A DNA stretch of 64,000 bases, taken from assembly GCA_002344075.1 (NCBI GenBank), contig DDTM01000091.1, forward strand, positions 1 to 64,000. Direction: 5' to 3'. This document shows positions 34,299-42,377 of the stretch, one piece after another (within the stretch, counting starts at the first letter, position 1; each line of letters starts with the position of its first letter). This DNA comes from Bacteroidetes bacterium UBA2364 (lineage in GTDB: Bacteria; Bacteroidota; Rhodothermia; Rhodothermales; UBA2364). Made by a program: the position numbers and the translations under genes. The notes under the pieces were generated by a model that did no database searches, was not told where the DNA came from, and saw only the letters and a list, made by a program, of their open reading frames with translations.

Positions 34299-36053
34299 TT
34301 AGAACAACCCCACCACTTCACCATTTTCGTTAATATCCACTTGCATATAAGCTGGCTTTGCACCCAAACCGGGCATGGTGCGCATCTCCCCAGCAATAGG
34401 ATAAATAAAACCAGCTCCAACGGCAGCTCGCACTTCTCGGATCGGGAAGATAAAATCATGCGGCACACCTTTGCGTGTTGGATCATGAGAGAGGCTAAGG
34501 TGGGTTTTGGCCACACAAATGGGTAAGTTTCCAAACCCAGCAGCCTCATAGCGTTCTATCTGCTTTCGCGCTTTCTGGTCTAAGGAAATCCCTTTTGCTC
34601 CATAGACCTCACGTGCCACGATGGCAATTTTCTCCGCAATTCCCAGCTCCAATGGATACAAATAACGAAAGTTTTTGGGTTGCTCGGCGGCCTTCATCAC
34701 GGCACGTGCCAACTCTATAGAACCAGTTCCACCTTCTGTAAAATGTGTTGTTGGGACCGCATCTTCGGCACCTGCAGCCAATGCAGCCTCCCGAATAACC
34801 GCAATCTCGGCGTCTGAGTCGGCATGAAAACGGTTAATCGCAACAACGACTGGAATACCAAACTTCCGGGCAATCTCGATGTGTCTAATAAGATTCGGCA
34901 AACCTTCTCGGAGCAAGGGCAAGTTTTCCTGTGTGTAAGCCAAATCCAAGGGCCTCCCTGCAATCACGGGAGGACCATTCCCGTGTGTTTTCAGAGCACG
35001 AACGGTTGCCACTAATACCACTGCATCTGGCACCATGCCGCTTGTCCTACATTTTACATGTACAAATTTTTCCATGCCAATATCGGATCCAAAACCAGAC
35101 TCCGTAAGCACAAAGTCCGCCAATTTTAAAGCTATGCGATCGGCTAAAATAGATGAGTTCCCGTGTGCCACATTTGCAAATGGCCCAGCATGTACTAAGG
35201 CAGGCTGACCTTCTAATGTTTGCATTAGATTAGGCAACAGTGCATCTCGCAACAAGACCGTTACTGCTCCTGCTACTTGTAGGTCTTCAAATGTCAGTGG
35301 TAGCCCTGCACGGTTAAGCCCAAAAACAATTCGCGCTACTCGCCGCCTCAGGTCTTGGAGATCGGAGGCAAGAGCAATGATAGCCATTAGCTCGGAGGCA
35401 ACTGCAATATCAAAACCACCTTCACGCGGAATCCCATCTAACGCCCCTCCCAGCCCTACCGTCAGATGTCGCAACGAACGGTCATTCACATCCACCACAC
35501 GTGGCCACGTGATATTATATGGATCTATATTTAAGCGCTTCAGCCCTAACTTTTCCAGTGCCGCATCTCCTAAACGGCTTTCGTGGTATAAACGAGCATC
35601 AATTGCAGCCGCAGCCAAATTATGCGCCACACTAATGGCATGGATATCACCAGTCAGGTGCAGGTTAAACTCCTCCATCGGTACTACCTGCGCATATCCC
35701 CCACCGGCAGCACCACCTTTGATCCCAAACGTAGGACCCATTGAAGGCTGACGAATACAACAAGCGGCTTTATGACCTAATTTGCCCAGTGCTTGCGTAA
35801 GTCCAATAAGGGTTGTGGTTTTACCCTCGCCCAAGGGTGTAGGCGTGATGGCTGTCACATCTATATATCGCCCGTTTGACCGATCTTTAAACCGCGGGTC
35901 TTCCAAAACAGAAAGTTTAATTTTCGCCTTCGTGGTTCCATAGAACTGTAAATCGGAAGGAGAAAGCCCTAAATCGGCGGCTACTTCTTGGATAGGGCGA
36001 AGTTTGGCTTGGCGGGAAATGGTTAAATCATTAGGAAAAGAGGATATGTTCAT
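34299..36053 (-). CDS. fhs: Formate--tetrahydrofolate ligase
   Basis: A 584-residue ATP-dependent enzyme making 10-formyl-THF from formate and THF. The P-loop is TPLGEGKTTTLIGL; other family marks are RQPSMGPTFGIKGGAAGGGYAQV, NLHLTGDIHAIS, GGALDGIPREGGFDIAVASE and the Lys/Asp-rich C-terminal part ending YMQVDINENGEVVGLF. It is slightly longer than most (about 556 residues). It provides one-carbon units for purine synthesis and fMet. The upstream leader contains overlapping pseudoknot-type pairings that may regulate it. Confidence 0.96.
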   Translation of the reverse strand: MNISSFPNDLTISRQAKLRPIQEVAADLGLSPSDLQFYGTTKAKIKLSVLEDPRFKDRSNGRYIDVTAITPTPLGEGKTTTLIGLTQALGKLGHKAACCIRQPSMGPTFGIKGGAAGGGYAQVVPMEEFNLHLTGDIHAISVAHNLAAAAIDARLYHESRLGDAALEKLGLKRLNIDPYNITWPRVVDVNDRSLRHLTVGLGGALDGIPREGGFDIAVASELMAIIALASDLQDLRRRVARIVFGLNRAGLPLTFEDLQVAGAVTVLLRDALLPNLMQTLEGQPALVHAGPFANVAHGNSSILADRIALKLADFVLTESGFGSDIGMEKFVHVKCRTSGMVPDAVVLVATVRALKTHGNGPPVIAGRPLDLAYTQENLPLLREGLPNLIRHIEIARKFGIPVVVAINRFHADSDAEIAVIREAALAAGAEDAVPTTHFTEGGTGSIELARAVMKAAEQPKNFRYLYPLELGIAEKIAIVAREVYGAKGISLDQKARKQIERYEAAGFGNLPICVAKTHLSLSHDPTRKGVPHDFIFPIREVRAAVGAGFIYPIAGEMRTMPGLGAKPAYMQVDINENGEVVGLF

Positions 36054-36092
36054 GATGTTCAGAGACGGCTTGTTGAATATGTTGTAGATAGA

Positions 36093-36151
36093 AGAAAGTA
36101 GTCCTTTCTACTCAACTCACTTGTAGGTGCCCTACGCAGCACCTTGTAGGG
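36093..36151 (-). promoter_or_regulatory. Possible pseudoknot/attenuator in the fhs leader
   Basis: Read as minus-strand RNA, CCCUAC (36151-36146) pairs with GUAGGG (36135-36130), and AGGUGC from its loop (36144-36139) pairs with GCACCU (36130-36125) just downstream, sharing one base; this is H-type pseudoknot topology. An exclusive alternative hairpin is GUAGG (36135-36131) with CCUAC (36127-36123) around a three-base loop. A second hairpin, AGAAAG/CTTTCT (36093-36098/36104-36109), lies between it and the ATG at 36053. I match it to no named riboswitch class. The same pairings exist on the other strand, upstream of the gene at 36267. Confidence 0.4.
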
Positions 36152-36266
36152 AATTTGATCGCAATATTGGGCATGAACATGATCAGGATCTGCACGTTTT
36201 TCGGCGTATGGAAGTAGTTGCATTCTATTCATCCGCTATTTCTAACACTTCTAAAACACAAAAACC

Positions 36267-37205
36267 ATGTATCACATGTTCAAACCCCATCTTCTGGTAG
36301 GCTTCTTGTTTTTATTCTCGGCCTTTACCGAAACATCAAAACCACTACCCATGGCTGATAATAGCGAACCAACGGTTCAGCGTTCACAAAAATTTGCTTC
36401 GGTAGTCTTTTTTTATTTTGGCGATAGTAAGTTCACCTCACTTGGACAAGAAACCGTCCAGTTGAAACATGCCATGGAAGGCTACGACCACGTGGTTTTG
36501 CTTAAACACGACAATGTCAGTTCTTTCTGGGACCTTTCGGAAAAAGATGAAAAGTTGGCAGATGTCAAAAAAACACCTACCGAGACCAATTTAAAAGACC
36601 AACTCAAAGAACTTGCCAGCAAAGGCTATATTATTGACCTTTGGATATTCTCGCACGGTTCTACCAGTGGATTTCGGGCCAGTACCGGAACCTATGGGAG
36701 TAATTCCACCTTTTCCACATCCGACATCACTGGTATCCCGTCTTATGCAGGGCGTTCCTCCATGCCCATACGCATGGTTTATACGGTGGCCTGTTATGGC
36801 AATACTTGGGCCGACGAGTGGCAATCTATTGGTGCAAAAACGGTGGTTGCGCCTCGGTATGTAAATTTCTACCCGAATCAATTTGAGAAATTTGCGAAAG
36901 AATGGAACGACAACGAGACCGTGAAAAGCGCACGCGACGAGGCCGATACAGCCGCTTCCCGTACAGCCAGCCAACTCTACATTTTGGGCGATGCTACAGC
37001 GACCAAAAGCCAATGGGGAGGCTGTCCATTTGGAAAAACAGTCTTGGGAGACCATGATTGTGCAAAAGACTACTTCACCGATCAATGGATTGAAAACAGC
37101 GAATGGCAAAATGGGCAATCTGGAAAAGACAACATGAACCACTCCTCCACCTATCTGATCAAAGGGGACAGCAACATGAAAAAAACCAAGGTTCCTACGT
37201 GGTAA
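36267..37205 (+). CDS. Secreted protein with clan-CD (caspase-like) His/Cys pattern
   Basis: A 312-residue protein with an N-terminal signal peptide (LLVGFLFLFSAFT). No family is recognised by name. Its core shows the strand-His-Gly and strand-Ala-Cys pattern of caspase-fold cysteine peptidases: IIDLWIFSHGS (H130-G131) and MVYTVACYGNTW (C176), about 45 residues apart, with an N-terminal FASVVFFYFGD strand. That is the arrangement in gingipain, legumain, C11 and C80 peptidases, but overall similarity is unproven. No T9SS sorting domain is seen at the C-terminus (KKTKVPTW). A 21-bp tandem duplication covers the stop codon. Confidence 0.65.
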   Translation: MYHMFKPHLLVGFLFLFSAFTETSKPLPMADNSEPTVQRSQKFASVVFFYFGDSKFTSLGQETVQLKHAMEGYDHVVLLKHDNVSSFWDLSEKDEKLADVKKTPTETNLKDQLKELASKGYIIDLWIFSHGSTSGFRASTGTYGSNSTFSTSDITGIPSYAGRSSMPIRMVYTVACYGNTWADEWQSIGAKTVVAPRYVNFYPNQFEKFAKEWNDNETVKSARDEADTAASRTASQLYILGDATATKSQWGGCPFGKTVLGDHDCAKDYFTDQWIENSEWQNGQSGKDNMNHSSTYLIKGDSNMKKTKVPTW

Positions 37206-37228
37206 TCTTCGGTTCCTACGTGGTAATC
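37190..37228. repeat. Tandem 21-bp-period duplication at a stop codon
   Basis: GGTTCCTACGTGGTAATC occurs at 37190-37207 and again at 37211-37228, a 21 bp period. The first copy encodes the last residues and the TAA stop (37203-37205) of the gene at 36267. The second copy is untranslated and looks like a recent slippage duplication. Confidence 0.85.
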
Positions 37229-37269
37229 CCTTTTTCGGGTTGTATTCTGAAGCCTTTCTTTTGTACTTT

Positions 37270-37296
37270 GGGCGTTTCTTAGAGAGGCGCCCTTTT
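37270..37296 (+). terminator. Intrinsic terminator after the clan-CD-like gene
   Basis: GGGCG (37270-37274) pairs with CGCCC (37288-37292) and is followed by TTTT and further T-rich sequence. It lies 65 bp after the stop codon and 82 bp before the M28 peptidase start. Confidence 0.6.
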
Positions 37297-37377
37297 CTTT
37301 TTACGCCTTTCTGAAACCGAATGACGCCAACAAACGTCCTGATTGCGTTACTTTTTTTACAATCCCACAATACGTTT

Positions 37378-39159
37378 ATGAACCACTTAAAACTTATTCT
37401 GGTTGTTCTCGTGGTGCTTTCTTCGGTAATTCCGTCGTTTGCCCAAAACCGAGGTAAAACCAAACCTGGTGATCAGGTTCGGGTGAATGTCCCGAAAGAA
37501 ACCAGGCCCAAAACAGGCAATAAAACGCCGTCTGTCACCCAAAATCCCGCCTTGGTCAAAAAGTACCAAGCAGTGATTACGCCGGAAATTCTGGCCTCGC
37601 ACTTATATTTTTATGCATCCGACTTTTTTCAAGGACGCGAAACAACAGCTCCCGGCCAACGGATGGCTGCGGCTTGGCTGGCTTCTCAATACCAACGAAT
37701 TGGTGTTTTGCCGAAAGGCACTTCCGGAGTAACCGACCCCCGCGATCCACGCGCCTATTTACAACCTTTCAAACTCAGCGAAGAAAAACTAAAATCCTTT
37801 AGCCTCTCCGGAATCATTGGTGGCAAAGAGGTGAAAAGCCAATACAGCGCAACCGGACCAGACGGCCAGATTTTTTTACAGATGGGATCGGCAATGGATG
37901 CAGAAGGCGGAGTTGTTTTTGCCGGATATGGCATCAAAGAGGAGGGAAAATACGATGATTATGCTGCGCTAAAAGCTGCCAATATTTCTTGGGCTGGTAA
38001 ATGGCTTTTAATTTTTGACAAAGAGCCGATGAATGGTGACAAAAGCCTGCTTTCGGCGGATGGTAAGCCCACCAAGTGGTCAACCCAATGGTGGAGTAAA
38101 ATGGCTCCTGCTTTCTCTGGCGGGCAACCGATTGGCTTTCTAATCATTTCAGATCGTCCTGAATTTGGCACTTTTGTACAACAGCAAGCAAATGCCCTAG
38201 CAAACAAGGTAGGACAACTCCGGATGCCTGTCGAGGGCCAATCAGGCGGTGGTCGCAGAATCCCACCTTTTGCACAGATTTCTACTGCTTTTGCCAATCA
38301 ATTGCTCGCCTCTTCCGGAAAAAATGTAGAATCGTTGCGTTCAGAAATCAATACTTCCCTTAAACCCATTGTCTTTGAACTGACCGACACCAAATTAAAG
38401 GGCAAGGTTGAAAACCAAACCCGACTGGCCGATACAGAAAATGTGGTAGCCATAATTGAAGGCACAGATCTGAAAGATGAATATGTCATTATTTCCAGCC
38501 ACTTAGACCACGTCGGCTGGGACCCAACCAAAGAAGGCGACAATATCTTTAATGGGGCGGATGACGACGGGTCTGGGACGGTCACCACGATTGCTATTGC
38601 TGAAGCATTTGCACGAGCAGCCGCAGATGGTCACCGTCCGCGTCGCTCTATTATTTTCCTGAATGTGTCGGGGGAAGAAAAAGGCTTGTTTGGTTCCGAA
38701 TATTTTGCCGATAAAGAACCTGTTGTCCCTCTTGATAAGATCGTAACGAACCTAAACATTGATATGGTCGGAAGATTTGACCCCACTCACCCTGTCAAGG
38801 ATGAAAAAAACTATGTTTACATCATTGGTTCAAAGCTTATTTCACAAGAGTTACATGATCTAAATGCACAGGTAAACAAACTTACTGGAACCAATTTGGT
38901 GCTTTCTGAGCGCTTTAACGACAAAAATGATCCAAACCAGTTTTACCGCCGCTCTGACCATTGGAACTTCGGCAAGCATAAGATCCCATTCATTTTCTTT
39001 TTCACCGGAACACATGAAGACTATCATGGTCTTGAAGATGAGCCGGAAAAAATTGAATACAAACGAATGGCCGATATTGGCCGCATGATTTTTGCTACTG
39101 CTTGGCAGGTCGCCAATCAGGATGCTCGTCCAGCGGTTTCTGGGACTGGATTTAATTGA
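37378..39159 (+). CDS. M28-family zinc aminopeptidase, exported
   Basis: The ATG at 37378 begins a signal peptide (MNHLKLILVVLVVLSSVIPSFA); a frame from 37321 adds a poor extension. The 593-residue protein has a PA-domain insert (VVFAGYGIKEEGKYDDYAAL) and an M28 domain with zinc ligands in ISSHLDHVGWDP, NGADDDGSGT, the general base region SGEEKGLFGSEYF, NIDMVGRFD and the closing HEDYHGLED. It probably removes N-terminal residues from peptides in the periplasm or outside the cell. A terminator follows at 39182. Confidence 0.93.
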   Translation: MNHLKLILVVLVVLSSVIPSFAQNRGKTKPGDQVRVNVPKETRPKTGNKTPSVTQNPALVKKYQAVITPEILASHLYFYASDFFQGRETTAPGQRMAAAWLASQYQRIGVLPKGTSGVTDPRDPRAYLQPFKLSEEKLKSFSLSGIIGGKEVKSQYSATGPDGQIFLQMGSAMDAEGGVVFAGYGIKEEGKYDDYAALKAANISWAGKWLLIFDKEPMNGDKSLLSADGKPTKWSTQWWSKMAPAFSGGQPIGFLIISDRPEFGTFVQQQANALANKVGQLRMPVEGQSGGGRRIPPFAQISTAFANQLLASSGKNVESLRSEINTSLKPIVFELTDTKLKGKVENQTRLADTENVVAIIEGTDLKDEYVIISSHLDHVGWDPTKEGDNIFNGADDDGSGTVTTIAIAEAFARAAADGHRPRRSIIFLNVSGEEKGLFGSEYFADKEPVVPLDKIVTNLNIDMVGRFDPTHPVKDEKNYVYIIGSKLISQELHDLNAQVNKLTGTNLVLSERFNDKNDPNQFYRRSDHWNFGKHKIPFIFFFTGTHEDYHGLEDEPEKIEYKRMADIGRMIFATAWQVANQDARPAVSGTGFN

Positions 39160-39181
39160 TCCAATATCTATACATGCAAAG

Positions 39182-39217
39182 CGGGGCTGTCTCTAAAAAA
39201 GGCAGCCTCGTTTTTTT
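39182..39217 (+). terminator. Intrinsic terminator after M28 peptidase gene
   Basis: The segment 39182-39191 (CGGGGCTGTC) pairs with 39201-39210 (GGCAGCCTCG) with two G-U pairs, around an A-rich loop, followed by seven T. It ends at the convergent stop of the minus-strand amidase gene. Confidence 0.8.
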
Positions 39218-39224
39218 GTGTCGG

Positions 39225-42200
39225 CTAAAGCCCAAGCCACTGCATAATCGCTTTCATAACAGTCTTTTGCGCCCTTTCATCTGTAATCACTTCGAAAGGA
39301 AAACCCAAGAGGACAGTCCTCTCTTTTTCCCCTATGCCCGCACTGATATTGTTTTCGCTATACCGAAGGAGGGTTTTTCCGGCAGGGCTTGCAGGCTCAA
39401 GGCCATCAGGAGCCTCGGCAGCATATATTTTGGGATTTCGTATGGTCTCGAAGCGGAAACGGAAGCTAGCAGGAAGGAAACCAGCCTCCACGCTGTGTAC
39501 ATCACCCACTGTCGCGGCATGATCGGTACGCCACGTCATTCGAAGAACATTTTTTGCGAATACCAGATCGGGATGGAAATTGGGCTTCCCTTTTACCAGG
39601 TCCGTAGCAAGATAGGAACCCGAAGCAAAGAGTTTTCCCCCTTGCTCTAAATAGATTTCTAAACCCTGCTGGAGTTGCTCAGGGAAAGCCTTAAACATGG
39701 ATGGGATAGAGGGGCGTATTCCGTTTGGTTTGGGCCAGGGTGTTTCTTTCTCCTCTCCTAATATCAAATCAATGGCTTTGTATGGCAAAAGAAGGGTTCT
39801 ATCTGCCATAACAGCCTCATCGCTTACCGAATCGAACGAATATCCGGCGGCCAGTAGGGCTTTACCATGAATCCTTGTAAAGTCTTTTGTATTACCTGCA
39901 ATCGGCTTCCCTTCAAAATCCGCATAACTGGCCCCGTGCCCGGGAGCATCATCGTCACTCCAAACAGAAGATGTTTCGAAGTTAAATTGATCGCCCGTAA
40001 ACCCATACGTTACCCCGTCTGGCACCCCTTCATCTACCCAATGTGCAAATCCAGACAAATTTCCTTCTTTAAATATATGCGGCGGCGACACACGGTCAAA
40101 TCCATTTACAACCAAAATTGTTGGGTTCGTATTTTCAAGACGGCCTACCGATAAAACCTCTGTCGGGAAGCCTTCTCCGCCTTCGTTTACACCAGCCACT
40201 TTAAACGCATACACCACACCCGTTTCCAATCTGGAAAAACGAAACTTGGTCCCCGTTAACCAGGTTCCATTATCCCATCCTCCGTCATTCTTCCGCATAT
40301 AGACCACATAACGGTCTGGATTTGCTGTTTTTTCCAGAGGGTCTGTTACTGGTTGCCACGATAACATGGCATCACCACCCACTAATTGTACGCGGAAATG
40401 AGATGGGGGCAAAGGCTGGATAATAGGCTCGAAATCATGCTGTCCAGCAATAAATCTCACCATTGATTTGTATATTGCACGACCTACATCAAACCGAAAA
40501 CGGGGATCTTGGGCAAACTTTTGGTCTTGGAAATTTTGGTGGGAAAGTAGCTCTAAAAGCGCTGCCGGCACATTCGGCCTAAACGCCTCAGAGTAGTCTT
40601 TATCCCAAAGCTCGCGGCGCGTCCAAGAGGAATCGTAACGTGCCCGGAGGTCATCTATGAGTTGTGTTTGCAAGATATCGGCAAAGTCTCGGTTAGCAAA
40701 TCGCGACTGCCCATCCGGAAAAGTAGTGGATCCGCCAGTCGTTTTGCTGGAATAAATCATCAATGTCCCGATCACATTGTCATTTGTCGTAAGTCCTGCA
40801 TCGGTATGAAACGCCAAAGAAAGGTCTATCGGAATACCCAAGCCTTTTACCGCTCTGTTTTTATTGGGGCCAAACGGCGCACCACGCAGATAATTAACCC
40901 ACTCGCCTCGGCTTTGAAAGTCGTCACGATAATCATCGTCTTTCGGAGGCGAAACATTATACACCAGCGAATCTGGCATTCCCGCATATTGCAACCAGTA
41001 TCGTGCCCCTTCCACATATTTGGCACGTCCGCTTACCGTGCCATTTCGCATCATCATTCCAAGCCCGCCACCCAGACGAATCGCATCCGCCGTTACTATT
41101 TTCCCAGTCTCATCACTTTGATTGGTGAGTGTGATACGTGCTTTTTGCAGAGAATCGAAGTAGAACGTGCCCAAATATATCCACGTCCCGCCACCTATTT
41201 TTTGGTTAACCTCGAATGTTGTTGTACCACCAGTGTGCTCGACAATATATCGTGCATCTTCAACACTTTCTGGTAAAGACTGATATGCCACATAAACGGC
41301 ATATTCTCCGGAATCAGGCACATCGGACACCCAGATGATGCTGGCCGTTGTCTCTTTTGTGGATGTTGTCATCCGATATGTTCCAAGTTGGAACGGATTG
41401 ACCCCCTCTGGATAAGGCGGTTGACCCATCGCAAATCCAACACCCCCTCTAAGCCAATTCCCCAATTCCTTATACTCCGATTTTCCGCCTGGCACATTTC
41501 GCCAGTTACCATCGTTATCTGCAATTACTTCATTGGGGTTGGGATCTCTTTCCCGAGGTAGAAAAACAGTTGCGCCTGCCTTTTCCAACATCGGAACTAA
41601 ATAGGGCAACACAAACTGCATCGGCAAGACATCTTCGACCGTCAAAAAACTTCGCGCACGTTGCCACTCCCAACGGTTCAGTTTGTGTTCGTAGTACCAA
41701 CCATGACTATGCCAAAGGGCAATATTACGATTAAAAAGCCCCTGCTTTGGCGCGTATGCCCTACTTTTATTTCGAACGATTGGGCTTACACGTTGGGTGG
41801 TCCGGGGCATGCGTGAAGAATCTTTGGGCGTTTTATTACGATATAGGTTGGGGATTAATTCGTGCAAAGGCAAACCCAGAACCGTTATTTTTACACGAAA
41901 ATCTGGATAGATTGGTTTTAGGACTGCTTCAAATGCCTCATAAATCCGTTCCACTTGCTCTTCACGAAAGGGCACATACCCCATACCGTCATTCATTTTC
42001 AGTTCTATTATCCGATCGGCTTCATAAACCATTAAGGTGTCCATTTTCCATATAGCTGCTCGTTTTGCTAAATTAGGCATTGTCATTATAGATGCAAGCA
42101 AAGTTTTTACCGCTTCGGTTGCCACTTGCACACTTGTCTTTGGTACCTCCTGGACAGGTTGCCGGGAATTGATTACTGGCGCATAACCACTCTCGTTTTT

Positions 42201-42257
42201 AGGGCCTGAACAAGCAGTCCAGGTAAGACACAGTATAAGTGCTAATTTTTGTTTCAT
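39225..42257 (-). CDS. Lipoprotein: amidase_3-like domain split by golvesin-like insert, plus Fn3
   Basis: A 1010-residue lipoprotein (LALILCLTWTAC, lipobox WTAC). The catalytic part resembles N-acetylmuramoyl-L-alanine amidase_3: NIALWHSHGWYYE for the first zinc His, RERDPNPNE, then much later LSLAFHTDAG and LLELLSHQNFQD, matching the His and Glu blocks. Between them lies a golvesin/xanthan-lyase-type beta domain (YAVYVAYQSLPESVEDARYI, GGGTWIYLGTFYFD). An Fn3 domain (YVVYMRKNDGGWDNGTW...FAFKVAGVNEGGEGFP) and a long C-terminal domain follow. It probably acts on peptidoglycan or exopolysaccharide at the cell surface. The annotation of substrate is uncertain. Confidence 0.8.
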   Translation of the reverse strand: MKQKLALILCLTWTACSGPKNESGYAPVINSRQPVQEVPKTSVQVATEAVKTLLASIMTMPNLAKRAAIWKMDTLMVYEADRIIELKMNDGMGYVPFREEQVERIYEAFEAVLKPIYPDFRVKITVLGLPLHELIPNLYRNKTPKDSSRMPRTTQRVSPIVRNKSRAYAPKQGLFNRNIALWHSHGWYYEHKLNRWEWQRARSFLTVEDVLPMQFVLPYLVPMLEKAGATVFLPRERDPNPNEVIADNDGNWRNVPGGKSEYKELGNWLRGGVGFAMGQPPYPEGVNPFQLGTYRMTTSTKETTASIIWVSDVPDSGEYAVYVAYQSLPESVEDARYIVEHTGGTTTFEVNQKIGGGTWIYLGTFYFDSLQKARITLTNQSDETGKIVTADAIRLGGGLGMMMRNGTVSGRAKYVEGARYWLQYAGMPDSLVYNVSPPKDDDYRDDFQSRGEWVNYLRGAPFGPNKNRAVKGLGIPIDLSLAFHTDAGLTTNDNVIGTLMIYSSKTTGGSTTFPDGQSRFANRDFADILQTQLIDDLRARYDSSWTRRELWDKDYSEAFRPNVPAALLELLSHQNFQDQKFAQDPRFRFDVGRAIYKSMVRFIAGQHDFEPIIQPLPPSHFRVQLVGGDAMLSWQPVTDPLEKTANPDRYVVYMRKNDGGWDNGTWLTGTKFRFSRLETGVVYAFKVAGVNEGGEGFPTEVLSVGRLENTNPTILVVNGFDRVSPPHIFKEGNLSGFAHWVDEGVPDGVTYGFTGDQFNFETSSVWSDDDAPGHGASYADFEGKPIAGNTKDFTRIHGKALLAAGYSFDSVSDEAVMADRTLLLPYKAIDLILGEEKETPWPKPNGIRPSIPSMFKAFPEQLQQGLEIYLEQGGKLFASGSYLATDLVKGKPNFHPDLVFAKNVLRMTWRTDHAATVGDVHSVEAGFLPASFRFRFETIRNPKIYAAEAPDGLEPASPAGKTLLRYSENNISAGIGEKERTVLLGFPFEVITDERAQKTVMKAIMQWLGL

Positions 42258-42331
42258 TGCTATCTTCCATTAATGGGAAGTACAAAGTACAAAATTGCTC
42301 CTCCTGTGGAAAGTATGTACGCCAAGTACCA

Positions 42332-42364
42332 AAAACAAACCTCGAATCAATCGAGGTTTGTTTT
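42332..42364 (-). terminator. Intrinsic terminator, 14-bp perfect stem
   Basis: AAAACAAACCTCGA (42332-42345) pairs perfectly with TCGAGGTTTGTTTT (42351-42364) around a five-base loop. It is 13 bp after the stop of the minus-strand OmpA-PKD gene, and its A/T flanks suit termination in that direction. Confidence 0.85.
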
Positions 42365-42377
42365 GATGATTGAGAGG

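Noticed and set aside
36093..36151. Known tetrahydrofolate riboswitch class upstream of fhs
   Set aside because: I could not match the conserved core of a named THF riboswitch class; only the pseudoknot-type pairings are seen, so the element is listed as unclassified.
36591..37463. A 290-residue minus-strand ORF
   Set aside because: It is antisense to the clan-CD-like gene and the start of the M28 gene, with no motif, and crosses a terminator; the plus-strand genes have signal peptides and coherent products.
39156..39650. A 164-residue plus-strand ORF after the M28 gene
   Set aside because: It is antisense to the 3' end of the amidase gene and runs through the terminator hairpin; no family resemblance.
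40662..41276. A 204-residue plus-strand ORF
   Set aside because: It is antisense inside the amidase/golvesin gene and shows no protein-like pattern.
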